A stretch of 18,796 nt of DNA from Gonium pectorale. Its lineage: Eukaryota; Chlorophyta; Chlorophyceae; Chlamydomonadales; Volvocaceae. Where the stretch lies: assembly GCA_001584585.1 (NCBI GenBank), contig LSYV01000087.1:246196-264991 (forward strand). The letters are read 5' to 3'. This document shows positions 8,369 to 18,700 of this stretch, in pieces (the first letter of the stretch is position 1; each line of letters starts with the position of its first letter). Made by a program: the position numbers and the translations under genes. The notes beneath the pieces are model-generated. The model was not told the DNA's origin, ran no database searches, and saw only the letters and a program-made list of their open reading frames with translations.

Positions 8369-11300
8369 ACCTGGAGCTCGCAGTCGAGCGGCGTAGCGGG
8401 CGGCTGGGTGAGAGCCGGCGTTGCAGGGCGATGGTGGGTTGCGGAGGTGTTGTCGTGTTGGTTGGGGAGTGCGGGAAGCTGGTTGGTGGCTGGCGCGAAG
8501 TGGGCGGTATGGGTCCTCGGCCCGGGCATGTCGGGTGCGGTCTGCTCTGCGGGCGACAGGCCGGGATGCTTCGCGGCTCACAGCCCAACGGAAGATGCCG
8601 GAGGAAGAAGGAAAGAGTTCCACATATCGAAGCGGGATATCGGCGCGCTATCGGCGAATGTCGCCGGGTTGGGGGCAGCGGGCGCGTGCATCACGACACT
8701 TTCGCGGCGGGATCCTGGTGCGTCTGCAGCCGGTAGGGTGGGGAGGGGAGAGGACAGGGTGGGGTGGGACGCTTTTGAGAGCCATGGGAAGGCTTCAGGA
8801 CCGTAGCGACGGTGGGCAGGGGATGGGGTTCGGGCCCGGCACGGCACGGCCCCCTGCGTCGGCCGGTGCATGGGGCTTGAGCCGCCGCGCAGCTTTGGGC
8901 TTTCGTTGAGTCGACGACTGGTTGTGGGAACCTTTGCACAGGCGTACAGGCGTACCTACACATTGTGGATTCGGGGGGCATTCGGGGGTCGTTGGAGGGT
9001 GTTGATCACCACTCCAATCGAACACATTCGGCACATTCCACATCCTGCACACGGTGTCTGCAAATGCATGTAGTCGTCTTTCCTGATGCGACGGCGGCCC
9101 TTGCCCCTGCATAGAGGCGCTCGCAGCCGGCGTGGGGACCCTGACGTACTGGCTGGGAGCCGCCGAACCGGGGGTGCTGGAGGCCGGTGGCGGCGGCTCT
9201 TCCACGCGATTTGACCCACGCACATCATTACGCGAAGGCAAACTAAGAGCTTAGGACTGGGTACATACGGAGGGTGCTGCCTGTTAAGTTCGTATGTGCG
9301 CCGCCATCGTGGCGGTCGTGCAGCATAATCTCATTCGTGTTCCTGTTCGGGCCGCCGGGGGCCCTTCTGGAGCTCTTCCGCGGTGGGTGGAGCGGTCCCG
9401 CGGAGGGTGGTGGAGCAGGTTGAGGGTAACAGGCAGGCAACAGACCGGGTGCCGCTCCCCTGGCTGCGCCGCAGGTAGCGCCCGCTGACGCCCCGCATGG
9501 GCGAGGGCAGCTGCATTGAGGGTGTGTCGTTCGGGAGGCGGGTCTGGGCGGGAGCTGTTTCTTGGTTGGGCCGATGCTCGCGACGGCCGGCCGTGCTTTC
9601 GCGCTCTGCTGTCCTCTGGGCATTTGGGTCGAGCGTGGTGTTTGACGTACCCGGAGCCCCGTCGCGCGTCTGGGAGTCGAGTTGGTATTGGCACCACGAT
9701 ATTGCACTCGTTCAGGTGCTGCCGACTGCACAGGGCATGAGGAGCACGAGGGCAGGATGCGGTAGCATGTGGGGGTGCGCTTCACTGCAGGAGCGGCCTT
9801 GCCGCGTCGACTGCGGCATGCTGAGACGCGGGCTGTGAGCGGCATCGTACAGGCCGGTGGGTCGTGGGGCGCCTGGGGCGCAGCACAGTGGTTCCGTGCT
9901 GGATGGTTTGGGGCCGCGGGCCAGGTAGGCAGGATTTGCGAGGGTCCAGCGCACTCGCGTGGATGGCGGAGTCACGGAAGGGCAGCGAAGGGGACGATAC
10001 GGTCAAGACTGGGCACTTACGAGCGTGAACCGTTGTGGCGCTGCTCTGCTGTCTGCCGCGCGGGGCGCGACTTGGCTGGGAGGGTTGCCATTGGAAGGCG
10101 TCCCCGTGCGTGGCCTACCGGGCAGACTCGCGGTAGGGGCCTGCGCGAGCTTCGGCTAGCCCCCAAGCGCCGTGGAAGGCGCTGAGGGGGGTCGGGCGCC
10201 GACACATTGTTTCGTTTCGGTAGGCATTGTCGCAATCGGGCATGAGGTTTCTCCTGGTGTTCGGGCACTGTGGGCGGGGAGGCAGTGTTCGTTGCCTGCG
10301 GCCTTCGTGTCCAGTCAATCGGTCAGTTTCTGCCGGGCTGTTGCACAACATCAAATGGCGCATATCGCACAACACGCGCAGCCACGCTCGGCAAGTTAGC
10401 ATGCACTCCTTAAGGCGCCGGCAGGGGGCGGCGCCGAGTCCTTACCTATCGCCCGTGCATATTGTGTGTCCTGTCGTCCGTAATACAGGGTATTTTCTGC
10501 AAGCCGCGTGCCGACGTGTGTCCGAGGCGGGCGGGTGGTTACGGGTCTTGGGTGCTGCAGGACTACTATGCCCTGCAGCCTAGCGTCGGGGTGCGTGGCT
10601 CGGTAGGCTTGGAATTGCTGCGCTTGCCTGCCCGGCCCGCGGCCCGTGCCTGTTCTGAGCGGCGCGCCTTGCCGCCTGTGTGGCTGCTCACTGTTCCAGG
10701 TTGCGGCTGCGGTGCGCCCCTCCGGCTTCACAGCCCACAGTTGCCTCACTGCAGCTTGACTCCGAGCGCTGGCGTTCCTCGCCAAATAGTCGTACTTGAT
10801 TCCGCCCGTTTGCTGGCTTCCCTACGCCGTGTGACGTTTACAGCTGATTTCGAAGCGGCGGGCATCGTATTGCGGCTGGCGGCTGGCGGTTTTGTCAAGT
10901 CAGCGTCATGTTTGCTACCAATGACGTTCGTCCCTTGGCTATTCATTTCCTTTCGCTGGAGGCTGGCTGCTGTTAATTGCTGACACACGGCTGGGCGGGG
11001 CCGGGTAGTGTGCGTTTCGGGGTATGTGGGGTACCCTGATTCGTACCTGGGGGCCACATATATACGTGCAGTGGATGCCTGAGTCGTCCTTTGTGTCCCG
11101 TCGCTTGTTTTGGGATGCGTGCCGGGGTTTGTGGCTTGCTCTTAGGTGGTATTTCGGCGGGCGGGCGTGGGTATGGGAGCATATGTTCGGACAATCGCGT
11201 GTGTGGTGTGCAAGTCCGTGCGGTCGAGCGTAGAGGGTGTGGGGCTGGCTCTGGAGTGATTGGCGCGGGGGGACCGGTGCCCTCTGCTGTTGGGCACGTG

Positions 11301-11458
11301 TGTGGGACGGGGGCATGGGCGTGTTGGGCACTGCCGGGCTGCCACTGTCGTTGCGCGGATTCAGCAGGTCGGGGTACTGTGCACTTGTCTCCATCCCCTT
11401 CTTTCATACATGCGCGTGAAGAGCCTGTCGAGTCGTCATCGTGCAGGGTTGGGGCATC

Positions 11459-11463
11459 TGTAA
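11459..11463 (+). terminator. TGTAA poly(A) signal, probable 3' end of the RRM gene transcript
   Basis: TGTAA is the standard poly(A) motif of Chlamydomonas-type algae, with cleavage about 10-20 bases downstream. It coincides with the end of the G/T-rich region. Further TGTAA motifs occur inside the gene (2639, 5199, near 6513 and 6817), so position alone is not proof. Confidence 0.4.
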
Positions 11464-11480
11464 AGCGCTGCTGCGCCCGC

Positions 11481-12787
11481 TCTCGTGTCCATCATCAACC
11501 AATCTTGGCCGCTAAGCGATGCTGCAGCACGGCCGACCCTCGGGACGCGGCCTTCTTTCACTTAACGTGTGGGCGCCACTCAGCCCCGAGATGCGAGCTC
11601 AGATTACATGATGGCGTAATGGAGCGTTATGGAGATGTTACGCACTCCCTCCCAACCTTCCTTGGAAATACACCGTGTGACCCGTACTGCGGAATTCCTC
11701 TCCTGCCCACAGAGCGGGTCCGTGGGATGAGGGGGACTGGGGGAGCCTTGCCTGTTTACTGCGAGCATCTGCGCTCGCAACGGTGCACGCCTCGTCTCAG
11801 TTGCGCGTACGGTAGGTGAGGGGCGCGCTTCTCCGTCGGCATTTTGCTGAACGACTTACTCGTTGCCTTGCCAGTCGGGTTGCCTGGAGACCCTTCAGCG
11901 CGCGTGGAGACTTATCAGCCATGCAGTCTGCCGGGGCAACAACCGGCAGGGCAGGGTTTCGGTGGTTCTCATCACGGGAGGGCTATCTGTCCCTGCCGTT
12001 GTCTGCGCCTTTTCTCGCCTCTCCGCCTGAAACCTTTCCACAGACAAAACAACCACCGAGTAGGAGCCGCCCCGGCTTTTTCATCCCTTCGTGAGCTGGG
12101 TCCCAAAGGGAGCGGTAGAAGGCAACCCTTCGCAGGTGCCGACGGGGAGCAGGGTGGGAGGCACCTGGGTGTTCCCCGCCACGGTCGTGCGCGGGCCAAG
12201 CGGGGAAGGCATTCCTATCTGCTAGCCCCCATCTCCCCCCCTAAAGTCAGCGGCGCAGTTTCATGCGCGCACGGAAGGCCAAATGCGAGCAACAAAGGCC
12301 GCTTTGCGCGGGACTGGATTCCCAGCACATTTTCCCGGTAGTGAGGCCCGAGCCCGTTCGGAACGGCACGAAACCCTGGGCCCCTCCAACTGGTACTGCG
12401 GATTCGTGTAAAATGTGGTTGTACATGTAGTGCTTTGCACAAGCCTCCCTCCTGCTGTTGTTCAGCTCCTCTGCGCAACCCGAACTCCCCATTTATCGAT
12501 TCAACCTCGGTTTACAGTGCCCAACCAGTGCTCAGTCAGGTTGTATCGCCCGTAAGATACAGGAAGAACAGTTCAGAACTCGCGCGGGGAGCGATGGACG
12601 TATCGGCGCAGTCAGCCCTATAGCGAGCCCTAAACAATAACAAGGACAGCTATGAACCGGCTGCGCGTTGCATATGCAGTCGTCGGATTCGGGAGACGAG
12701 ACTGACAGGCATCGCCTTTGGGCGGTGCCGTTCCGGTAACCCGAGGAGGAGCGCTGCGTGAACGAGGAAGGCCACGCGAAAAACACG
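11481..12787. other. Intergenic region with the presumed VPS15 promoter and 5' UTR
   Basis: No intact gene is seen. It holds the diverged RRM1-exon copy at 11814-12210 and a second TGTAA near 12414. The last 130 bases before the VPS15 start are GC-richer and likely include its 5' UTR. No TATA box or other promoter element is clear. Confidence 0.4.
11814..12210 (+). pseudogene. Broken duplicate of the RRM1 exon and its flanking introns
   Basis: This region matches 1954-2241 in the same order and orientation. The best block is 12087-12133 against 2122-2167 (cttcgtg..ggtcccaaagggagcggtaga..ggcaacccttcgc). It also contains counterparts of the sequence upstream of the exon (gacttatc at 11909-11916 versus 2037-2044) and of the following intron (ggggagcagggtggg). 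Because intron sequence is included, it is a DNA-level copy and not a retrocopy. A one-base insertion after GTAGA, loss of about a dozen bases over the YFEQ codons and donor, and an expansion at about 11925-12060 destroy the frame. Confidence 0.8.
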
Positions 12788-15700
12788 ATGGGCAACGTGC
12801 TAGCTCAGCCGGTGCGGGTGCCCGTAGACCCGCTGGCCGACCTGCCTGGTGTGGTGCTCAAGGACACCCTGGGTACGTTCCAGGGGCGGAGGTCCGCAAG
12901 GGCGGGCTAAGACGCGGGCAGGGTGCCTGCGCATGCGGCACCGCCACCTCCTGGCTGCCGCCGGCTTGGGCTTGGGCTTGGGCTGGGCCGCCGGCCTGGG
13001 CTGGGGCCAGCCAACAGCCCGCCCTACCTGCGCCCGGTGGCTCTCGGGCGCGCTGGCGTGGCCCCAAGCCGCGCCAGGGATCGCGCAGCAGTGGTGGGTG
13101 GCAGCGCGGGCGTGACTGCCCATCTGGCCACGAGCCCCGCACCTGAGTTCTGCAAACCTTGCTTGCCACTCAATGGTGTGGCCCTTCTGTTCCCCCGGCT
13201 CGCCGCCCCGCCGCGGGCCCCGCCGTGGACATGCTCCCGTCCTTTCGGACGGGCTCATCCTGCCGCCGTGCCTGCCTCCGCCCGCCCTTCCGCCTGCCGC
13301 TTCCTCTCCTCCGCCAACCCGCACCTTCGCTCCCCCGCCTGGTCGCCTGCCCAACCGGTCAGGCGGCGGTCGCTTCCTCAAAACGCTGCTCTGCTTGCAC
13401 GACAGCGGGGGCCTGGTTGTGGTCAAGGTGCGGGTGGAGGCGTTATCTGGGGGCGGAATCCTGGCGGGGTGCGAAGCTCAGACAGCATCCTTCGTAGAAT
13501 GAGCTCGTGCGGGGTGAACAATGGTGGGGGGCGGAGGGGTGGTCAATGCGGCAGGCAAGCGGCCAGGTACGCGGGCGGCGAAGTGTGCTACGAGAGGCGC
13601 CGGCGCAGCCACAGCCACTGCTGCGACGGCGTCTCGTCAGACCCGCGGCTACGGCTGGTTGAGGTGCGCTTTGGGCTGCGGAAGGCCCCTGGCAGCCACG
13701 CCGTGCCCCGTCCTGGATGCGCCGCCCAGCCCCGGCCGCCGACGGGCTCGCCAATGCACGAGCGCGCGGGGACGCGTCGGGGGGCTGGGCTTGCCAGTGC
13801 AACCGGGTTGGTGGTGCATTGGGAGCTTGTGCCGCTGCCGCTACCCCTGCCCCTGCCGGCTCTCGATCTGTCTGTCCCTTGCTGCCGCTCATGCACCGCC
13901 CACAGGCCACCGGCGACGGGCCGACCCCTTCCCACGCCCCCACTCCAACCCCTTGACCCGCTCGTGCAGGTGTACTTCAAGCGACCCGACACCGCCGCAA
14001 GCGGACTGGAGGTGTACAAGCAGCAGCTGGCGGCGGTCAGGTGACGGCGCAGAGCGGGAGGCCGGGGATCGGGCGGCGGACGGGGCGGGGGCATTGGCAA
14101 AGGGGATGGGCGGGCGCACACCACTCGTGTGCATGTGCCTGGGCCGGTTGGGGGAGAGTTGAGAACAGAACAGCGTGTTTCTGTGGGCAGCTGGTCGGCG
14201 CCGGTGGGAATAAGGCAGGATCTATCGGCGGCTATAACCCACATTCATGTCACCTCTTGCCCTGAACTTTCCTCGCCCGCACCCCGGCCCTGCCCCCGGC
14301 CCTGTCCTCCTCGCCCCGCCCGCAGGTCTGCGCTGTCGGGCCCGGGCGTGCAGCACGCCTGGCCGTGGCAGACCTGGGCGGAGAGCGCGCACGTGGGGTA
14401 CCTCGTACGGCAGCACCTGGCGCAGAACCTGTACGACAGGCTGTCCACGCGGCCCTTCATGTCGAAGTTGGAAAAGGTGCGCGCGGGGCGTGGGGTGGGG
14501 GTGGCGCCCGCGGGCGTGCCGTGCGGTGACGTGACGTGCCGCATGATGGGCTTCACGCGCTCAGGCGCGGCGTGTTTGTGTGCGGCACGCCTGGCTGGGT
14601 GCGTTACGCCACCGGATGGCGGCCTCTGGGAGGGGCGGGGTTGGAGGGCGGACCTGCCGACCTTGCCGGCCGACCTCAGCAGGCCGGGGCTGCACCTGGC
14701 TCGGGCGCACCCCAACCCCCGGCGCAGTCAGCCAGGGAATCGGCCGGTTCGGGCTAATGAACCCGTCAAACCACCCCGGCCATGTGGTCGATACATGCGA
14801 CGGACCACCGGGAGGTGCGGCATCGGGCGAACACCGGGAGTCCCGAACACAGGGAGCCCTGGCCCCCCCTTTCCACCCTCAGCGCGCAGCCTCTTTTAAC
14901 GGTCGGGAGATGAACGCGCCCCCGGGCTTCTCTACTGAGAATGCCTTCCAACCCTCTACCCCCCGGCACATGGAGCCTGGTGTTGGGTGATGATGCCGTC
15001 GAAGTGCAGGAGGTGCAGTCCGCGGGTGGAGCATGTCTCTGTCGATGACGTGCGGCGGAGGGGCCGCAAAGTTATGCTCTTGGTGGGCACTGGGTTGGGA
15101 GAGGCACTTGGCGAGGCGTGGGTTCCAGGTTCCTGCCGCCGGGTGTGGAGGGTGGCAGCCCCTGCCCCTCCCCCTGCCCCTGCCCCAGTCCCCTCCGCCT
15201 GCCGACGGCCCCCCCTGCCGTGACCGGCAGCGCGGCCTGCGGCCCCTCCTCGACGCACCCGACGCCCGGGCTGCGCTCCCGACCGTGAGCCGCTCTCCGC
15301 CCCGCCTGCTTACCTGCGGCCCTCCAACCCCCGCCCTCCGGTGCTGTGTGGCCTAACCAGCTGCTGTTGACTGCGCCCCGGACGCTCGCCCTCCCCGCAG
15401 CTGCCATCACTCTCAACCCGCCCGCGTCCCTTTCCCTGCCCCACCTCCTCCTGCCCCTCCTGCCCCTCCACCCCAGCGCTGGGTGGCGTACCAGCTGCTG
15501 GTGGCCGCCTCGCAGGTCCACTCGCGGGGGGTGCTCCACGGCGACATCAAGAGCGAGAACGTGCTGCTGTCCAGCTGGGGCTGGGCCTTTCTGGCGGACT
15601 TCGCCACGGGGCTGAAACCGGTGGCGCTGCCCGCGGACAACCCTGTGAGTGGGGGGCGGGGAAAGGAAGGGCGGCGGGAGGCGGGAGGCGAGAAAGGGTA

Positions 15701-18700
15701 CGGGGACAAGATGTCGGAGAGGTGGATGGCCGTAGCGGGGGGTGGGTGGCCCCCATGGCCAAGAGGGTGCCGCGGGCGCCGGGCAGCGTGCGGCACGAAC
15801 AAGGTTTGCGGAGGCTGGGCTTCCTGAGGCGGACAGAGATGCGATGGGGCGGAAGGTAGGTGGCGATGGGGCGGAAGGTAGGTGGCGCCGCCGATGCACG
15901 ATCCTCTTATGTGGATGCGAGGGAGGGAGATCAGGGCTACAGCTGCAGGGGTAACAGCTGGTGCTCTGCAACGTGCCCGGGGTGGCGGGTGGGCCTTTTT
16001 GGCGGGCGAGGGCGAGGGCCTCGCACCGGCCTCAAGCCGGAGGCCCTGCTTGCACGTGAAGCGCCTCGTGGGGCGGGGGTAGGTGGGAGAGGGAGCCTGG
16101 GCGGGTCAGTGGAGAGCAACCAGCCGTGGACGACATGGGCCCTGACGGTGTGGTGACCGACAGCCGGGACGGCCCCTTCTCGTCTGTCTCCTGCTCCGCT
16201 CGGCTCCGCTCGGCTCCGCTCGGCTCCGCTCGGCTCCGCTCGGCCCAACATGCTCGGAACAAACTGCTTGGGGGCGGAGTCACGGCCAGCGGGGCCTTGG
16301 GCAGTCCCGGCGGACTGCGGGGCGGGGCTCAGGGCCTGTGGCGCTGCCTGACGCTGCTGCGCCCTCTTTCTCGTGCCCCCACCCCTCCCGATCCTCTGCT
16401 CGACGGTCGTCAGTCAGCTTTTGCCCACGTACTGAGTAAAACCACCTCTCCCCCTTGGCCGACAGGCCGAGTACTCGTTCTTCTTTGACACGGGCGGCCG
16501 CCGCCGGGCCTACATCGCGCCGGAGCGCTTCTTCAACTCGGGCGCGGCGGCGGACGCGCGGCCGCCTCCCGCGGTGCTGACGCCCGAGATGGTGCGGCGG
16601 GGCGGGGCCGGAAGGGGCCGGGGGAACGGAGGAACGGCGTCCGGTCAGCGCAAGGGGACGGGGTCAGGAGCCCGAGGGGAGGCGGCACGGAGAGAGCGCT
16701 CGGGGGCGGGGCCGCTCTCACTGCCTTCCCATCACCCATCACCCATCACCGGGTGCACGTGCCGTCATGGGTACCGTAACCCCCAAATCAGGGAGGGGGC
16801 CCTCCATCCCACCACCGACAACAACAGTACAACACCCCGCCCGCCGTCTTTCAGGTCATCTTCGCCGCCCTCTTCGTGGGCTGCCATCAAATCAAGCTCC
16901 CTTTCCAGGATTCCTCGGCTGCTTGCACTGCCGCCCCCCTCCGCCCTCGTTTACACCTGTTTGTTTGCCCGCCCCCCCCTCAGGACATCTTCTCGCTGGG
17001 CTGCGTCATCGCGGAGCTCTTCCTGGACGGCCGACCCCTGTTCGAGCTGTCGGAGCTGCTCGCGTACCGCCGAGGTGACCCGGGAGCGGACCCCGCCGCC
17101 CCTGGCGGGCCCCTGGCGGCGCTGGATCCAGACGTACGGCGGCTGGTACTCCACATGATCCAGCTGGATCCCGCCGCCAGGTGGCCGGCGGCTCGCTACC
17201 TGACCGACTGGCCCGAGCCGCTGTTCCCCGCCTACTTTGGGGCCGTGCTGCACCCCTTCTTCGCGTCGCTGCTGCCCCTGGATGCCGACGCTCGTGTCGC
17301 CGCCGCCGCCGCGGCCTTTCCGCGCCTGCGCCGGGAGCTGCTGGCATCCGGCGGCTGCGCCGCCGGCGCTGCGGCAGCGGCTGCGCCAGCGCAGGCGCCC
17401 ACGGCAGCGCCGGCGACGACGGCTTCGCCTGGCGGCGCTGGCGGCGGCGCTGGCGGCGGCGCGGCCGTGCGCCCTGGCGGCGTGGGCGGCCTGGGCAGCC
17501 TGCTGGATGAGGTGGGGGCGCTGCTGGCGGACAGCCGGGCGATGGCCAGGCGCCTCAAGGTACGGTACCGGGCGCCTCGGGTTGCGAGGCGAAGGCGACG
17601 GGATTGGGGTGTGGGCCACTGGGAGGAGCTGCTGAATGGGCAAGGTGTCCGAGGGCTACCATGTGCTTTCTTCGGCGGGCCGCGGCAGCTGTCTCCAAAT
17701 GGGGTATGGACTACGAAGCGATTGAGCGAGTGGTGGGGATCAATCCTACGGCACAGGTGCGGGGCAAACGCAGCCTTTCCTTTACCCCAGCTCCAGCCCA
17801 GTCCCATAGTTCAGCCTTCCCATCCCAGCGCTTTGCCCGTTCCTGCCCCTCTTGCCACCCCAACTCTGCAATATGGCCCACTCACTCGCCGGGAACCCAA
17901 CCCGCGCCGCGCCGCAGTCCGCACCCCCGGGCGGCGGCGGCAGCATGTTGGACAGCCCCGACGGCAGCGCAGCCGGCGACGACGATGCGTTCCTACTGGA
18001 TGACGACGATGGTGACGACGGCGGCGGCGACGGCGGCGGCGCAGATGTCGGTGGTGCCGCCGCCAGCGGCGGAGGCCGACCCGCGGGTCTGTCCGGCGGC
18101 AGCGGCCCGAGCTCCTCGGGAGCGCTTGGAGGTGGCGGCGGCGCCGCTGCACCAGTGGTGGGAGCCGGCGGCGGCAGCAGGGCCGACGGCTCCATCGGCG
18201 TCGCCGGCGGGGCGGGGGCCGGCGGCGACTCGAGCGGCTCGGGCGCCGTCATCGAGGAGGTGGTCACAGAGGAGGTGTACGAATACCAGGTGAGTAGGAT
18301 GTATATGTATGTACACCGTACACCGTGGAGATCACGGGGCATTGGCACTCATGCGAGAGGGCAGCGAGGCGTCGGGCGTGGCAAGAGGGATGGGGGGTGC
18401 ACACACGGCTGTGGCAACGGCTTGAGCGTCCGCTTGCGGTGTACAGTCCCCATGGTACTCACAGCCCACGGGTCGGCTTGCACCCAGCGCCGACCCCCGC
18501 CTACACCCCTGAGGGCTGATCACAGCTGATTACAGTGGGGGCTGATCACGGCTGGGGAGTGTCCTGTCCTGTGCAAACCTGGCGGTCGGCATGTGAGTGC
18601 TCACCGGCCCCGGTGAACAGCGAGGCGTGTGGGCGCCCCCGGACCCGTATGCGGGGATTGGCCGCAGGTGCGGGAGCCGTGGGGCGCCTGGCAGTCCGCG

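Larger units (their letters stand above)
8267..11480 (+). other. G/T-rich downstream region, probable long 3' UTR of the RRM gene
   Basis: These 3.2 kb have no exon I can support. The plus strand is persistently rich in G and T, as is usual for 3' UTRs in Chlamydomonas-type algae. By eye, the first TGTAA after the stop (apart from the one that overlaps the stop codon itself) is at 11459, and the G/T skew fades just after it. Open frames here, mostly antisense, lack domains and look like products of high GC. An unannotated non-coding RNA or an unrecognised small gene remains possible. Confidence 0.45.

Noticed and set aside
9084..9254. Plus-strand open stretch with algal-like codons (GVGTLTYWLGAAEPGVLEAG) as a possible extra exon
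   Set aside because: Only about 55 codons, no start codon, no domain, and no splice partner whose phase I can verify. It is left as part of the 3' region.
9243..9845. 200-codon antisense open frame in the region downstream of the RRM gene
   Set aside because: Low-complexity Pro/Arg/Ser composition and no recognisable domain or splice structure. It fits the complement of a G/T-rich UTR.
11050..11070. TATA-like catatatacg
   Set aside because: It lies inside the G/T-rich region with no gene start within reach downstream.
12923..14044. 373-codon plus-strand open frame
   Set aside because: It crosses two VPS15 introns. Only its last 24 codons (exon 13970-14040) belong to the protein, as shown by kinase-domain continuity.
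15072..15971. 299-codon antisense open frame over VPS15 exon 5
   Set aside because: It mirrors the conserved kinase exon and C-rich introns, and has Pro/Arg-rich composition without any motif.
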